From Prorocentrum cordatum (lineage: Eukaryota > Sar > Dinophyceae > Prorocentrales > Prorocentraceae), in assembly GCA_963575745.1 (NCBI GenBank), contig CAUYUJ010006335.1:242501-299086 (forward strand): DNA of 56,586 nt. The letters are read 5' to 3'. The notes below the pieces were generated by a model. The model saw only the letters and a list, made by a program, of their open reading frames with translations. It did not search any database and had not been told where the DNA came from. Every line of letters begins with the position of its first letter. Positions within the stretch are counted from its first letter, which is position 1. The position numbers and the translations under genes are program-made. Shown in pieces: positions 9,961 through 21,185 of this stretch.

Positions 9961-10331
9961 TCTGCATGTATGTGTACCTCCCTCTCTCGCTGTCCTTCCC
10001 CCATGCGCTTCCGCTCTTTGTCTCTTGCTGCGCCTCGTTCAGTTTCCATCCCACTTTTCCCTCTTCGTTTTGGTTTGTCATAGTGCTCGTTCTGATTCAG
10101 ATCGGCATTGCGTCTTCGCGCGACTGCATGAAGGCCTCCTGCTGCGCAGGATTGCCTCTTGGCGCGCCAGGTCTCTGGCTGCTCCTGCTTTCCCCCCCCC
10201 CTCTCTCTGTCTCCTTTGCCCCTCCCTGGCGTGGCTTACACCCCCGCGCGAAGTGGGCGTCTCCCCAGTCTGCCCCCCTCGCGAAGTGGAAGCCTCCCCA
10301 GGGAGGTTCCTCTGATCGGCGGCGAGCCTGG

Positions 10332-10456
10332 GGGGGAAGTGAGAAGGGGCGGGCCTGCTCAGAAGGCTCGGAAGCTCCCTGGCCTTCTGAGAAGTGTTCT
10401 GAGCCTTTCCCGAAGGCGCAGACAACTTCTCAGAAGCCGCGAGGGCTTCTGAGAAT
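10332..10456 (+). repeat. Dispersed repeat R1, copy 1
   Basis: About 125 bp highly similar, in the same orientation, to 45881-46006. It holds several short palindromes (CTTCTGAGAAG, TTCTCAGAAG) and the shared strings CTCAGAAGGCTCGGAAG and GCGAGGGCTTCTGAGAA. It is flanked by unrelated sequence. Confidence 0.85.
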
Positions 10457-10719
10457 CCCCACTGATTTTGGATAGCGCCTTCCCCTTCTCACCTCTCCCC
10501 ATCACTTGCCGCCCAGGTCTACCCCCCCGAGTGAATTGGAAGCCTCCCTGGGGAGCTTCCCTCCTCTGAACTATTCGTTCCCTCCGCTGGTGTCCAACAA
10601 CTTGTTTTTCAGGGCGTCCCGCGCGCAGTCTACCGGGAACGTGACGGCATCGCCCCGAGGGGGAAGGGGGAGGGCGAGGCGGAGGAGGGGGTGGGCAGGG
10701 GATGGGAGCAGGACTCATT
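10457..10719. other. Unique spacer after R1
   Basis: No gene seen. It contains GAAGCCTCCC / GGGGAGCTTCC strings resembling sequence at 10280-10310. Confidence 0.4.
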
Positions 10720-10925
10720 TCGATTCCTTCGACTCGGCTCGATTCGATTTCGAGCGCTTCCGATTCCGATTCCGATTCGACATCGGGTTCCGGTTTGGGC
10801 TCCGATTTCGTAATGAAGATCTACTAGCCTGCCGATTTCCGCCGATTCGACTTCTCCCGACTCGGCTGCCGATTTCCGCCGATCCGCTCCATTTCGATTG
10901 CCGATCCGACTCATCGATTCGATTC
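10720..10925. repeat. Degenerate GATTC / CGATTC repeat
   Basis: Short-period array of GATTC, CGATTTC and CCGATTCCG units, imperfect and interspersed with TCGACTC. Non-coding. Confidence 0.85.
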
Positions 10926-10959
10926 TGGGCTCGCCTGAATGGGAGGATGATGGGGAGCT

Positions 10960-11178
10960 CAGGAGGAGGATGAGGATGAGGCGGAGAAGGATGAGGAGGC
11001 GGAGGAGGCGGAGCATGAGGAGTACTATGGATGATAATACGACTACTGCGATTAATATTATTAATAGTAATAATACTACTAATAATAAACATAATAGTCA
11101 TCATAATAATCACCATAATAATACTATTAATAATAATAATACTAATAATAATGATACTAATGATAATGATAATAATAC

Positions 11179-11210
<32 letters not shown>

Positions 11211-12214
11211 CGAATGATGTTAATAACACTAAGAATTCGAATGCTAGCAGCGATAAGCATACGAATGCTAATCGTACTCGTAGTCATACTTGTTGTACGC
11301 GTACCAGTGACCATACCAATATGAATGCTAGTAGTAAGAAGACTACGACACATACTAGTAATATGAGGAGGAGGAGGAGGGGGAGGAGGAGGAGGCGGAG
11401 GAGGAAGATGAAGAGGAGGAGAGGAGGGGAGGAGGAGGAGGAGGAGGAGGCGTAGGAGGAGGAGGAGGTGTAGAGGAGTGGAGGAGAGGAGGAGGCGGGG
11501 GAGGAAGATGAAGAGGAGAGGAGTGGAGGAGGAGGAGGAGGCGGAGGAGGCAGGAACAGAATAGGAGGGGGCGCAGAGGGAGCAGAAGGAGCAGCATGAG
11601 GAGGAGGAGGAGGAGGAGGAGGAGGAGGAGGAGGAGAGGAGGAGGTGGAGGAGGAGTAGGCGGAGGAGGGGGAGGAATAATAACTAGAAGGCTAAGAAGA
11701 ATATCAAGATGAAGGACAACACGCATAATACTACTAATAATCATGATCCTGCCAATACTCATACTACGACGACCAATGTACCTAACACTAATAATAAGAC
11801 AACGGCGACGGGTACGATTACTAACAATCCTATTGCTAACAATAATAAGACGACCACGAATACTTCGAGCACTACTAATACGAGCCGTACGACTAGCAAT
11901 CGTAATACGACTAAGTCGAATAATAACCAACGTGGTACTGAGAGCTGGGCTAAGAACACTAATACTACTAAGACGAAGGTGCGTAGTACGATTATTAATA
12001 TTATTAAAGGTGTTAAGAGGAATAGTACGGCTACCAATACTAATAGTAATCAACATAACGATACGACTAAGACTACTAATGATACGACGAAAACGAATCA
12101 TACTCAGGCAAGTGGCAGTAGTGATGCTGCTAATAATAACAATACTGATGATGCTGATGATGCTGCTGCTGATGATGATGCTGCTGCTGCTGATGATGAT
12201 GATGATGAGGATGC

Positions 12215-12246
<32 letters not shown>

Positions 12247-13320
12247 CTGATGATGATGATGATGATGATGCTGATGATGCTGATGATGGTGACGATGATT
12301 ATGGTTGTTGTTGTTGCTGTTATTCATATCATTCTGGATCGTATTATAATAATGATTTGAATACTATGAGGAGGAGGATGAGGAGGAGGAGGGTGGGAGT
12401 GGGAGGAGGCGGAGCAGGAGGCGGAGGAGGAAGCGCAGGAGGACGTGGAGGAGGATGAGGATAATGAGGAGGAGGCGCAGAAGGAGGAGGGGGAGCAGAA
12501 GGAGCAGAAGGATCAATGAGAGGAGGACGATGAGGAGGATGAGGAGGAGAAGGAGGAGCATGAGGAGGCGGAGGAGGAATCATATGTATATACCTGTTGA
12601 TTAAATAACAAGAAGAATAATCACACGAAACGAGTGATAATAGTCGTATTTGCAATCGTACCTTATCATCATACAAACGAACGGGAATCATAAGCATAGT
12701 ATTATCAATATTAATACCAAAACGTCTAACGATGAGGCGAATACTTCCGCCGCTAAGAATACGGCGAACAATGCGAATAAAGAGTATACGCCATACTTAC
12801 ATGTTACAACGACTAAGATCCATATCAATAACACATACAACCATCACACTACTAAGTCTAGTATTAACATTCGGAATACTTTTTCAAATCATAATGCGAG
12901 TTATACCGAGACATAACAATGATAATATGAGGAGGAGGAGGAGGGCGGAGGAGGGGGAGGAGGGGGATGAGGAGGGAAGAGTAGGAGAGGGAGGAGAGGG
13001 AGGAGGAAGGAGGAGGAGGAAGGAGGCGGAAGAAAGGAGGAGGGATGATTGAGGAGGAGTACGAGAGGGGGGGCGAGGAGGAGGAGGAGGGAGGAGGAGG
13101 AGGAGAGGGGGGGGAGGAGGAGGAGGAGGGAGGAGGAGAGGGAAAGGAGGAGGCAGGGAGGAGGAGGAGGAGGAGGAGGAGGTGGGAGGACCAGAGGAGG
13201 AGTGGAGGGTGTCATGAGGAGGAGCATAGAAGGAAGGAGGAGGAGGGAGGAGGGAATAAAGGAGGAGGAGGAGGAGGAGGAGGAGGAGGAGGAGGAGGAG
13301 GAGGAGGAGGAGGAGTGTAG
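10960..13320. repeat. Composite triplet tracts: GAG, AAT/ACT, GAT
   Basis: Alternating blocks: GAG-rich (about 10965-11020, 11365-11690, 12365-12570, 12930-13318), degenerate AAT/ACT/AGT/ATT triplets (about 11030-11350, 11700-12120, 12600-12920) and GAT/GCT (about 12120-12290). The degenerate blocks keep a purine-N-pyrimidine triplet phase for hundreds of bases, which produces long spurious frames rich in Asn, Thr and Asp. I see no conserved protein in them. Confidence 0.9.
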
Positions 13321-14500
13321 AAGACGTCTCTCCGCCGCGCGGGCGGCGAGGTGGTGCAGGCTGGCCTCATGGTCGTGGAGCCCTCGCCCCAGCGGTTCTC
13401 TGGGTAGCGGAAGCCACAGAGATGGACTCACGGTCGTGGGGCCCTCGCCCCAGCGGCTCTCAGGCTCTCAGGACTCCCAGGCATCCGGCCTCTTCCCCCC
13501 GCCCCGCTCTCCTCCTCCGCTTGCTCGGGGGCCCCCACACGGTGTGGTGACTACACCGTGTGGTGAGTTAGTGGGGATCGGGGACCACCGCACGGTTTTG
13601 GGACTCGGGTCGTTTTCCGAGGATGTCTCGGGCGACTGGGGCCTCCAGGGTTCCAAAACCATGCGGTGACGGACCGCCGGGGAGGTTCCTTGGGATTTCG
13701 AGGTCACCGCTCGATCTGTCATTACACGGTTCTTGGGACTCTCAAGCTGCTCTCCCCTCCCCTCCCATCGCCTCCCCTCCCCTCCCCTCCCCTCCCCACC
13801 CCGACCCCATCGAACTTCTGGGATAGAGGGCCACCAGGGCAAGGTGTGCAAGGAGGTCTGCTCGGGTCTTGACCTTGGATCGTCCTCGGGCCCCGGCCTA
13901 GCCAGCACCGCCCGCCTTCCGACCGGCCTCCTTCGGGTACAATCGAATCGACATGGGTACAGCAAGAATGGGCACGAAGACCGACAGCGGTTCATGCTCA
14001 TTTGGGAGAGTACACGCTGTCGATGTCGCCGCGGACGTGGTCCACTTGAGACAGGCGGCCGGCTGCCCAGCAGCGGCCATTCGGTTTTTGACAACACCCG
14101 TTGCTTGACATCGTGCCCATCTTTTCCGTGACCATGTCGGACGTGCCAATCGAGGGGTTCCCTTGCTCCGAGCCAGCGCCACGAAGTCCTCCGCCCAACG
14201 CCCCCTCCCCTGCGCGCCACCCTGCGGCCCCGCCGTGGCGGCATCCGCATCTGCTGCAGGAAATGCCTCGCCTGCGAAGGTCCAGCCCGCCTGCCGATGA
14301 GCGGCGGGAGTTACCGACGCGCCGATGCCTGGGCTGACTCGTCTGATACAGGCGCTTGCGGCCGTGATCGCCGCACCGCGGCTCGCAGGCCACCTGCCCG
14401 GCACCCGCACTCGCCGCCGCACTGCATTCAGGTCCAGTTTCCCGTTCTGCCAGTGCTCCTCCGGAGGCTGCCGCTCAGCGGCACAGTAAAGGGTACTCAC
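13321..14500. other. Unassigned unique DNA with small repeats
   Basis: No gene I can name. A 34-bp segment at 13367-13400 recurs at 13428-13461 with three changes. ACACGGTGT ... ACACCGTGT near 13536-13562 forms a short perfect hairpin. A CTCCC-rich tract covers about 13745-13800. Minus-strand frames at 13998-14393 and 13898-14500 contain ordinary-looking residues but overlap each other, and I cannot choose between them. Confidence 0.4.
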
Positions 14501-15355
14501 TAACGGGCACTACTTCTGGAACATTGCCGAAAGTTGCCACTGTAGGGCCTCTTTCTGGCATTGCAGCGTTGCCCACATCGGGGAGGACTGGGTTCGCCGG
14601 GTGACTGGCCAAAGTGCCCGTTGAGCCGCTGCTGTTGCTCCACGCTCTGGTTCACGGCATCGGCCTTGCGCAGTCGGTGCCCCCAATGCCAGAGGCACCC
14701 CATACGGCCTAAGGGGATCGACACAGGGCGGCGTTTGCGCTCCTGCTCGCGCTCGCCCGCTGGCGCTGGCCGCGGCGCGGTCTGAGGCGCCAGGCAGGTG
14801 GGCCGCGGCAGTCGCCGCCACTGCGCGCCCTGCTTCCGCGGCCTGCAGGGCCTCGCGTCCAGCATCCTCTGCCGGGCGCTGGCTCCTGCGGCAGGCGCCT
14901 CCCGAGGTGCGCGAGCCCTGCCGCGCCCGCGCCGGAGTTGTGCGTCTGGCTTCGCGGCCCGCCGGGCCTCGCGTCCAGCATTCACCTGCAGGGCGCCACG
15001 CCGCTGCAGCGGGCAGCACCCCCGCGCGTGCGCCGCGCGAGATTTCCCCCCCCGCACCCCCCCCCCCCCCCCCCGCCCCCCCCCCCCCCCCCCCCCTCCC
15101 CCTCCCCCGAACGGGCGGTCGAGCGGGGCATCTACTCTCGGCTGTCCCGCGGGCTGGTCGGCTTGCGTCTCGGGCCCCTGGCCCCCTTGGGCCGTTGGCC
15201 GTCTCTTGTCCTCCCACCTCGCTGGCTTCCTTCGGGCGGGGCGGAACGCGGGGCGAACAAAACATCTCCCTCCCCTTCCGCTTTCCCCATATCCACCCTC
15301 ATCCCCCTCCCCTCTGCCACCCCCACCCCTCCTCATCCTCCCATCTTCCTCCTCA
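14501..15355. other. GC-rich region with C-tracts, no gene called
   Basis: GCCTCGCGTCCAGCAT occurs twice (about 14850 and 14970), giving a loose local duplication. Long C runs occupy about 15050-15110. A long minus-strand frame here encodes Arg/Gly-rich low complexity and is treated as a shadow. Confidence 0.4.
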
Positions 15356-15434
15356 TCCCTCCTCCTCCTCCTCCTCCTCCTCCTCTTTCTTCTCCTCCTC
15401 CTCCTCCTCCTCCTCCTCCTCCTCCTCCTCCTCC
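15356..15434 (+). repeat. (CTC)n microsatellite 5' of LINE2
   Basis: Near-perfect CTC triplets with one TTTCTT interruption. It is the sense-strand (CTC)n tract directly preceding LINE2. Confidence 0.95.
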
Positions 15435-15731
15435 TGCGTGGGCTTGAGCCGACGGAGACCTTTCCCGTCGGTGCGTTTTGGGTTTCGGCCGCGCGCCCGA
15501 CCCGAGCCCGCGCCCAGCTCCGTGCCCGCCTGCAGCGATAGGCAGGAGCGACTCTCCGCTCGCGCGTCTGCCCAGGAGCGGACTGAGCGCGGACGACAGT
15601 GACGGCATCGAGGAGCAGATCACCTGCGTGGCATCGGAGGCAGCGACGCCTTCGACATCGAGCACGACAGATACTGCGCCCTCCAGTCAGCCCGTCAACT
15701 GCTACTTCAGCACCACGGTTCGCAGCCGCCA

Positions 15732-16679
15732 ATGGGCGGAACCCGAGGCGGACGTGGGCAACAGCGAGATGACACTCGCGAGCCGCGATGGTCGTGCGCA
15801 GCGACTCGGCAGTGCGGTTATACTCGCAATTTTGTTAATTCTGAGCGGTGCTAGATGTGTGGAAGGAACAAAGCTGGTCAACCTGACCCTGCAGGACCGC
15901 CAGACAGAGCCAGACGCCGCCCAACCTCTCGTGCACCTTCTTCTGGCAGGGGCACCAAATCCGACAAGGCCGACGACAAGGATAAGGACGTCTCTGAGGA
16001 TTCTGCGGCCTCAGATGCAGTCACTCGGGCACGCAAGGCGGTCGCTGCTTTGCGTCGTCTTGGCCTTGATGAGAGCAGCCCACTCGTGGTGGCCGCGAAG
16101 CAGGAGCTCAGCACCGCAGGGACGGCTGAGAGAGCTAAGAGGACCCCAGACGATCTACTTCGACGGGCACTGGATCGTCAGGCTGCAAAAACTCGTGAGG
16201 TCACTACTTTGCAGATGGCCGTCGACAGGCTCAATGCAGATTGTGAGTCCAGATCTCAAGAGCTGGACGCGGCGACCGCAGATCTGGCCATCATTCACTC
16301 TGAGGTTACGTCAGCCCGTGCAGCAGTCCTCGCAGCAGGACGACAGCCAGTTCCAGAGGCCGAGCAAAACTTGGATGGAGCGTTGGAGCGACTCGAACAG
16401 ATTGTGCGGGCGGCACCCTCCACCACGCCTGACAATGCAGAGGCCTTCTGTCAATCCTTGGGCACGCACATGGCGCAGCTGCAGTCCGCCCTTGTTCAGC
16501 ATCGGCATGCGCATGCACCGGCTGGTCCTGCTCCGGTTACTCCACCCCCTTGGGAAAATCTTCAGGATCAGCAAGATGACGCCATGGGGGCAGGAGACGG
16601 GAGTTCGCCCAATCTACAACGATATGCCTCGGTTGTTCGGCGACGGCGTGATCCGCTCTTTCGACCCTCATCGAGATGA
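15732..16679 (+). pseudogene. LINE2 ORF1, one internal stop
   Basis: ATG at 15732 (MGGTRGGRGQQR) opens a frame closed only by TAG at 15852-15854, then continues to TGA at 16677-16679. The stop falls inside the zinc finger, between the last two Cys: W-S-C, five residues, CGYTRNFVNSERC, stop, MCGRNK. The equivalent LINE3 finger is PCLATRLCGFRSNF...CFKCGRD. The rest is charged and heptad-like (about 16020-16420, coiled coil) with a Pro-rich tail ending RRRRDPLFRPSSR. The role, by family, is RNA binding and chaperoning. Reading only from the ATG at 15855 would miss half the finger. Confidence 0.75.
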
Positions 16680-16962
16680 CCGCGGAGATCGTGTTGTTGC
16701 TGGGCTCAATGACATTCAGGGGTCTGTCCCCAACACTTCCTCTTCCTCGTCGGGTTCTGGTGCGTGCATGAGCGGCAGGAGGCTATCAAGCATTCAGTCT
16801 CGAGGCCCTGAAGTGCCACTCTCTCCGATGCCTTTGGCAAGCGGTGGGGGGGGGGGCTATTGCCTGGGCAACGTGGAGACAATTTTGATATGCAGCGCGG
16901 CCGTAGTGCCCGCGACCCCCCCCCGCCTGGCGCCTTCGGCAGCTGGGCCCTCAAGGGTTAAT

Positions 16963-17017
<55 letters not shown>
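16963..17017 (+). repeat. Poly(G) tract of 55 nt
   Basis: An uninterrupted run of 55 G between ORF1 and ORF2 of LINE2. An 11-G run (16846-16856) and a C run (about 16917-16924) lie just upstream. It could form G-quadruplexes, could be a terminal-transferase-like addition, or its length could be an assembly artefact. Confidence 0.9.
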
Positions 17018-17059
17018 CGTCGTGTGGCCCCGCGGCGTGGCCCCAAGGGGTCCAAGCGC

Positions 17060-19544
17060 AAGCTGGTGATGATGGCGAGTTTCAACAGCTCTGGGTGGCC
17101 GCAGGCGCGAGACTTCCTCGACAACATGCGCCGCCTGTCCATCGTTGCTGCGCAGGAGCTCCACCTGTTCTCGAAGGGGAGGCAGCAGGCTGAAGAATGG
17201 TGCGTGCAGCGTGGATGGCAGCCGTTCATCACCGACGCCATCCTCTCTGATTTTGACAAGCCGCGTGCATGGGTCGGTCTCTTTGTACGCAAGAACATTG
17301 AGGTGGTCAGGCTATCAGCATGTCTGAGCTCTCATGTGGTGGTGCCTGCCTATAGCGTCGATGTGATAGTGAAGGCAGGACCGCGAGGTGGCTTTGTGGT
17401 TGCCTCGTCTTACTTGGAGCAGGGCCTCGAGCTCGGGGGTGCCAGCGCATCTCGTGCCTCTGGCTTGGGCGCCCGCCTCAGCTTCTACTCCCTGCCGTTC
17501 GTTGTCGCGGGCGACTGGAACGTGGGCCCCGACGCGATTGGCAAGTCAGGCCTCGCGACGAAGCTCGACGCGAGGACGGTCAGCGCGGCAGAGGGCACGC
17601 GCCGGGGCCCTGGCTCTGGCAACTACTCCAATATTGATTTCTGGCTGGCCAGCGACTGCTTAGCCGCGGCGATGGGCTCGCCGACCGTTTGCGGAGGGTA
17701 CCCTGCGCGTGTGCATTACCCCATTCAGGTATCCCTAGGCCCGCGGCCGCGAGCGAGGCAAGTTCGGCGACTACTAGGACCTCAGGTACTACCAGTGGTG
17801 CCGAAGGCACAGCCTCAGCCAGATGAGGATGATGACGACGGTGAGTTCGTGTTCGCTGAACGTGGCGTGCCCGACGTAGCATGGGCGCAGCTGATGCGCA
17901 GTGATGCCAGCCATGGCGTGGGGCAGCTTCGGGATCATAGGCAGCGCCTTGATCGGCTCGTCGAGGATATTTACAACGGTGTGGAGGTGGAGCTTTTACC
18001 GCTTTTCGACGCGGGCGCGGATGCATCCAAGTTTGCTGGCCGTTCGGAAGGCCCGAGATATGCGTGCACCACTGCAGGAGGTGCCTGGGCACGGCAGCAA
18101 CCGAGTGGCACGAGGCTAACGCGCGCACTTCGCACGTTGCAGCAGCGTGTTCACGACCTTCGGCACGCGTATCATCGTCATGATTCCGCTCTCTGCACGC
18201 GCACGTGGACACATCTAGTTGACTTCGTGGGTGGGCATGGGCGGGATGGTAGATTGCGCGCGGTCATGCCCGAGTACCTTGTGAACGACATAGTGCACAT
18301 ACTCACATGTATCGCAGCACAGCCGCCTGGGTATTATTGTTATATGCTGCAGTTCCTTGGCGATTGTTTCGGTCAGTCAGCCGAGTTAGAGGAGCGTCGA
18401 CTTGGCGCTGCCCGTTCTAATTTTTTTGCAAGATGGGTGAAGAAGGCTCTCAGTGGCAGGTCTGGTGCAGTTCGCAGGTGGACTAAGCCGCGTGGCTGGC
18501 AGCTCGCCGAAGTCAGCGCGGACCTGGGACCCAGCAGCTTTCCTGATGACATTGCTGAGGCTCAGCGAGCCTCCTGGGGTTCGATCTGGGAGGGGCTCGG
18601 TGTTGAGCCCACGCATTGTTCCTGCAGCAGTGCTGCCAGTTCTGGGGATGACCACCTGGGGGACCTCCAGGAGCTGCCCAACAAGGGCCCGAGGCTGCCC
18701 CCCATGAGTATTGGCGAACTTCGGCGAGCAGCTAAACAGTTCCGAGTCGGAACAGCGGTAGGCGCCGATGTATTCCGTCCTCGGCACTGGTCTTTAGCAT
18801 CTAATGGAGCCCTGGCTGCCCTGGGTTATTTATTGCACTTGTGTGAAGCGTGGGGGCAATGGCCGGCTCTACTCACACACGTTCATATCGTACTCCTGAT
18901 CAAGCCGTCGGGGGGATATCGGCCAATAGCGTTGCTGCCTTCTATTATCAGGCTCTGGGGCAAAGCTCGGTTGAATTGGGTGCGTTCCTGGGCCTGTTCG
19001 TTGAATCGGGACTCCCTCGCATTGGGGGTACAGAAGAGTACTACAGACGTTGCAGCTCGCCTGCTTGTACATGCTGAAGCGACCTCACTAGAGGCGGCGG
19101 AGCCGGCAGCATTATGCACTGTGCATGCCATCATAAATATTGAATAGTGTTTCGACCGAGTGCCGTGGAGACGGCTGCTCGGGTCAGCCGTGGAGCACAA
19201 CTTTCCCTCGGTCCTGATGGTGCTCGCCGTCAGAATGTATGCTGCTCTCCGTCTTTCTTGGGATTCTTGCTACTCTGCGCCGATATGGGCTACCCAAGGT
19301 ATACTGCCAGGCTGCCCGTTTGCTATGTTTTGCCTGCAGTGTGTGATGCTGACCCCATTTGACTCGTTGTATCGCCATGCTGGACATATTCGACGATCGA
19401 TCGATGTTTACGCCGACGACATCACGATTGCCATCATGGGTACGGTTAAAGTTATTGCTGATGCTGCCTGCTCTGCCCTCACAGTCCTTGTCGCCTTGCT
19501 CCGAACTGTTGGATTGCCGCCAGTTCAGCACAAGATCATGAAAG
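17060..19544 (+). pseudogene. LINE2 ORF2, 5' part: EEP endonuclease and RT
   Basis: The frame is open from the poly(G) to TAG at 19145-19147, and the same frame continues to the insertion. Endonuclease motifs in order: AAQELHLF (catalytic Glu), VAGDWNVGP, NYSNIDFWLA, VHYPIQV (catalytic His). RT motifs: LLIKPSGGYRPIALLPS, INIE-stop-CFDRVPWRRL, GILPGCPFA, and the catalytic Y-A-D-D at 19409-19420. The TAG occupies the Lys position of the IEKCFDRV motif seen in LINE3, so it is a single nonsense change. The start is hidden by the poly(G) run. The reading ends at PPVQHKIMK, where the GGTTCG array begins. Confidence 0.85.
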
Positions 19545-19770
19545 CCGCGGTTCGGTCCGGTCCGGTTCGGTTCGATGTGCGACCGGTTCGGTTCGACCGG
19601 TTCCGGTTCGCGTCGCAAACCGGTTCGGTTCGACCGGTTCGGTTCTTTGTCGTGGACCGGTTCGGTTCGACCGGTTCGGTTCGGCCGGTTCGGTTCTACC
19701 GGTTCGGTTTTATGTGTTCCGACCGGTCCGGTTCGGCCGGTTCGGTTCGGTTGGTTCGGCCGGTTTCGCA
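19545..19770 (+). repeat. GGTTCG-rich array, left
   Basis: Irregular repeats of GGTTCGGTTCG(A/G)CC, about 220 bp, abutting LINE2. The same motif and strand recur at 24051-24270. Confidence 0.9.
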
Positions 19771-19864
19771 TCCATGCAGAGGCGATTTCAGTCAGCCCGA
19801 TTTCGATTCGCTTCGATTCCAGGCCGTCCCGATCGGCAGCCCCGACGGGGATGGGGACAGTGGG

Positions 19865-19940
19865 GGCGAGGGAGGAGGAGGAGGAGGAAGAGGAGGAGGA
19901 GGAGGAGGAGGAGAAGAAGGAGGATGAGGAGGAGGAGGAG

Positions 19941-19992
<52 letters not shown>

Positions 19993-20000
19993 CCGGCCCG
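19865..20000 (+). repeat. (GAG)n and (GACGAG)n microsatellite
   Basis: GAG triplets followed by a run of GACGAG hexamers to about 19990. Non-coding. Confidence 0.93.
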
Positions 20001-20109
20001 TTCGGCGTCTCGCGCGCTGCCCCAGCGGGGCCGCTGCAACGGCCGAGGTGCCGCCGCTGGCCGCCGCTGGCCGCTGGCCGCCGCTGGCCGCTGGCCGCCG
20101 CTGGCCGCC

Positions 20110-20216
20110 GCTGCACCTCCTCCTCCTCCGCCTCCTCCTATCCTCCTCCTCGTCCTCCTCCTCCTCCTCCTCCTCCTCCTCCTCGTCCTCCTCCTCCTCC
20201 TCCTCCTCCTTCTCTC
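20110..20216 (+). repeat. (CTC)n microsatellite
   Basis: CTC triplets with CTCGTCCTC and CTC(C)GCC interruptions. The preceding 20050-20115 is a GCTGGCCGCC minisatellite. Confidence 0.92.
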
Positions 20217-20560
20217 GTTGAGGCTGTCTCTGCAGACCGTCGGCCTAGACTGCTGGCAGAGCTCTCGGCGCTTGCACACCCGCCACCAAAAGCGCCCGGC
20301 AAGATCGGAGAAGGGCGAGTTGAGACACTGGAACTCCAAATCTGCTCAAACTCGGTCTTCGGACCCCTCCCGGGGTCCAGACGCACCAGTTTTCCGAGCT
20401 GCGTCCAGCCGTGGCGACGAGGAGCTTCTCGAAGGCCAACTACCGGTGTCTCAAACGATGAAGAAAACGCAAGAAGATAATCGCGCTTCGCGCGTCGCGG
20501 CCTGGGCCGCAGAATTGCATGTCTCCAAGGAGGCCTCGCGAGGGCGCGGAGGTAACCGCG
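20217..20560. other. Unique spacer in the insertion
   Basis: About 340 bp of non-repetitive sequence with no recognised gene, followed by (CGCGAC)n at 20560-20590. Confidence 0.4.
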
Positions 20561-20675
20561 CGACCGCGACCGCGACCGCGACCGCGACCACGACCACGAC
20601 CACGACCACGAGCACCACGACGACGACGGACGGGGGACCACGACGACGGACGGGGGGGTGACGACGGACGGGGGG

Positions 20676-20890
20676 GGGGGTCCGGACCAGGGGCGGGGGG
20701 GTCCGGACCCAGGGGGTCCGGACCCAGGGGGTCCGGACCCAGGGGGTCCGGACCGGGGGGGTCCGGACCCAGGGGGGTCCGGACCCAGGGGGTCCGGACC
20801 CAGGGGGTCCGGACCGGGGGGGTCCGGACCCAGGGGGTCCGGACCGGGGGGGTCCGGACCCAGGGGGTCCGGACCCAGGGGGTCCGGACT
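20676..20890 (+). repeat. GGTCCGGACC minisatellite, left
   Basis: Units of about 15 bp built on GGGGGTCCGGACCCAG, 13 or more copies. The core GGTCCGGACC is palindromic. A second, shorter array lies at about 23665-23762. Confidence 0.93.
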
Positions 20891-21114
20891 GTGGGCTCCT
20901 CTTGGGGCTCTCTTGGGTCGGGGGGACGTGCGGTTGACTGCTGCTGGGGTGGTCCCTCGGGACCCGGGTACCCCGGAGGCGGCCCCCTGCCCTCGCGCGG
21001 GGGGGCCGCCAAAGGGGCCCGCCTTCCAGCGGTCAGCCAGGTTCGCCCCCCCCAGGCGTTCAAGGTTGAAGCCTGGCGTCCGAGGTCTGGGTCTGGACCT
21101 CCACGGCTGAAAGT

Positions 21115-21136
21115 TCCGTAGCCATTTTGGTTCGAG
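21115..21136 (+). other. Spliced-leader relic (20/22)
   Basis: TCCGTAGCCATTTTGG followed by TTCGAG. It matches the DinoSL consensus at 20 of 22 positions; the two changes turn GGCTCAAG into GGTTCGAG. It lies 49 nt before the ATG of the next gene, in the same orientation, as expected for a reinserted trans-spliced mRNA. Confidence 0.85.
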
Positions 21137-21185
21137 AGCCGCGCGCCGCTCCTGGCTCGCAGAGTTGCCCCACGGCTCGCTGGCC

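Noticed and set aside
13898-14500. Minus-strand frames of 131-200 codons as a possible gene
   Set aside because: Several frames overlap with equal plausibility and none shows a recognisable domain or conserved start.
15438-15454. CTTGAGCCGACGG resembling a minus-strand SL
   Set aside because: Only the CTTGAGCC end matches; orientation is opposite to LINE2 and no gene follows on that strand.
15478-17193. 571-codon plus frame
   Set aside because: Different frame from the zinc-finger/coiled-coil ORF1; it crosses the poly(G) tract and shows no domain.
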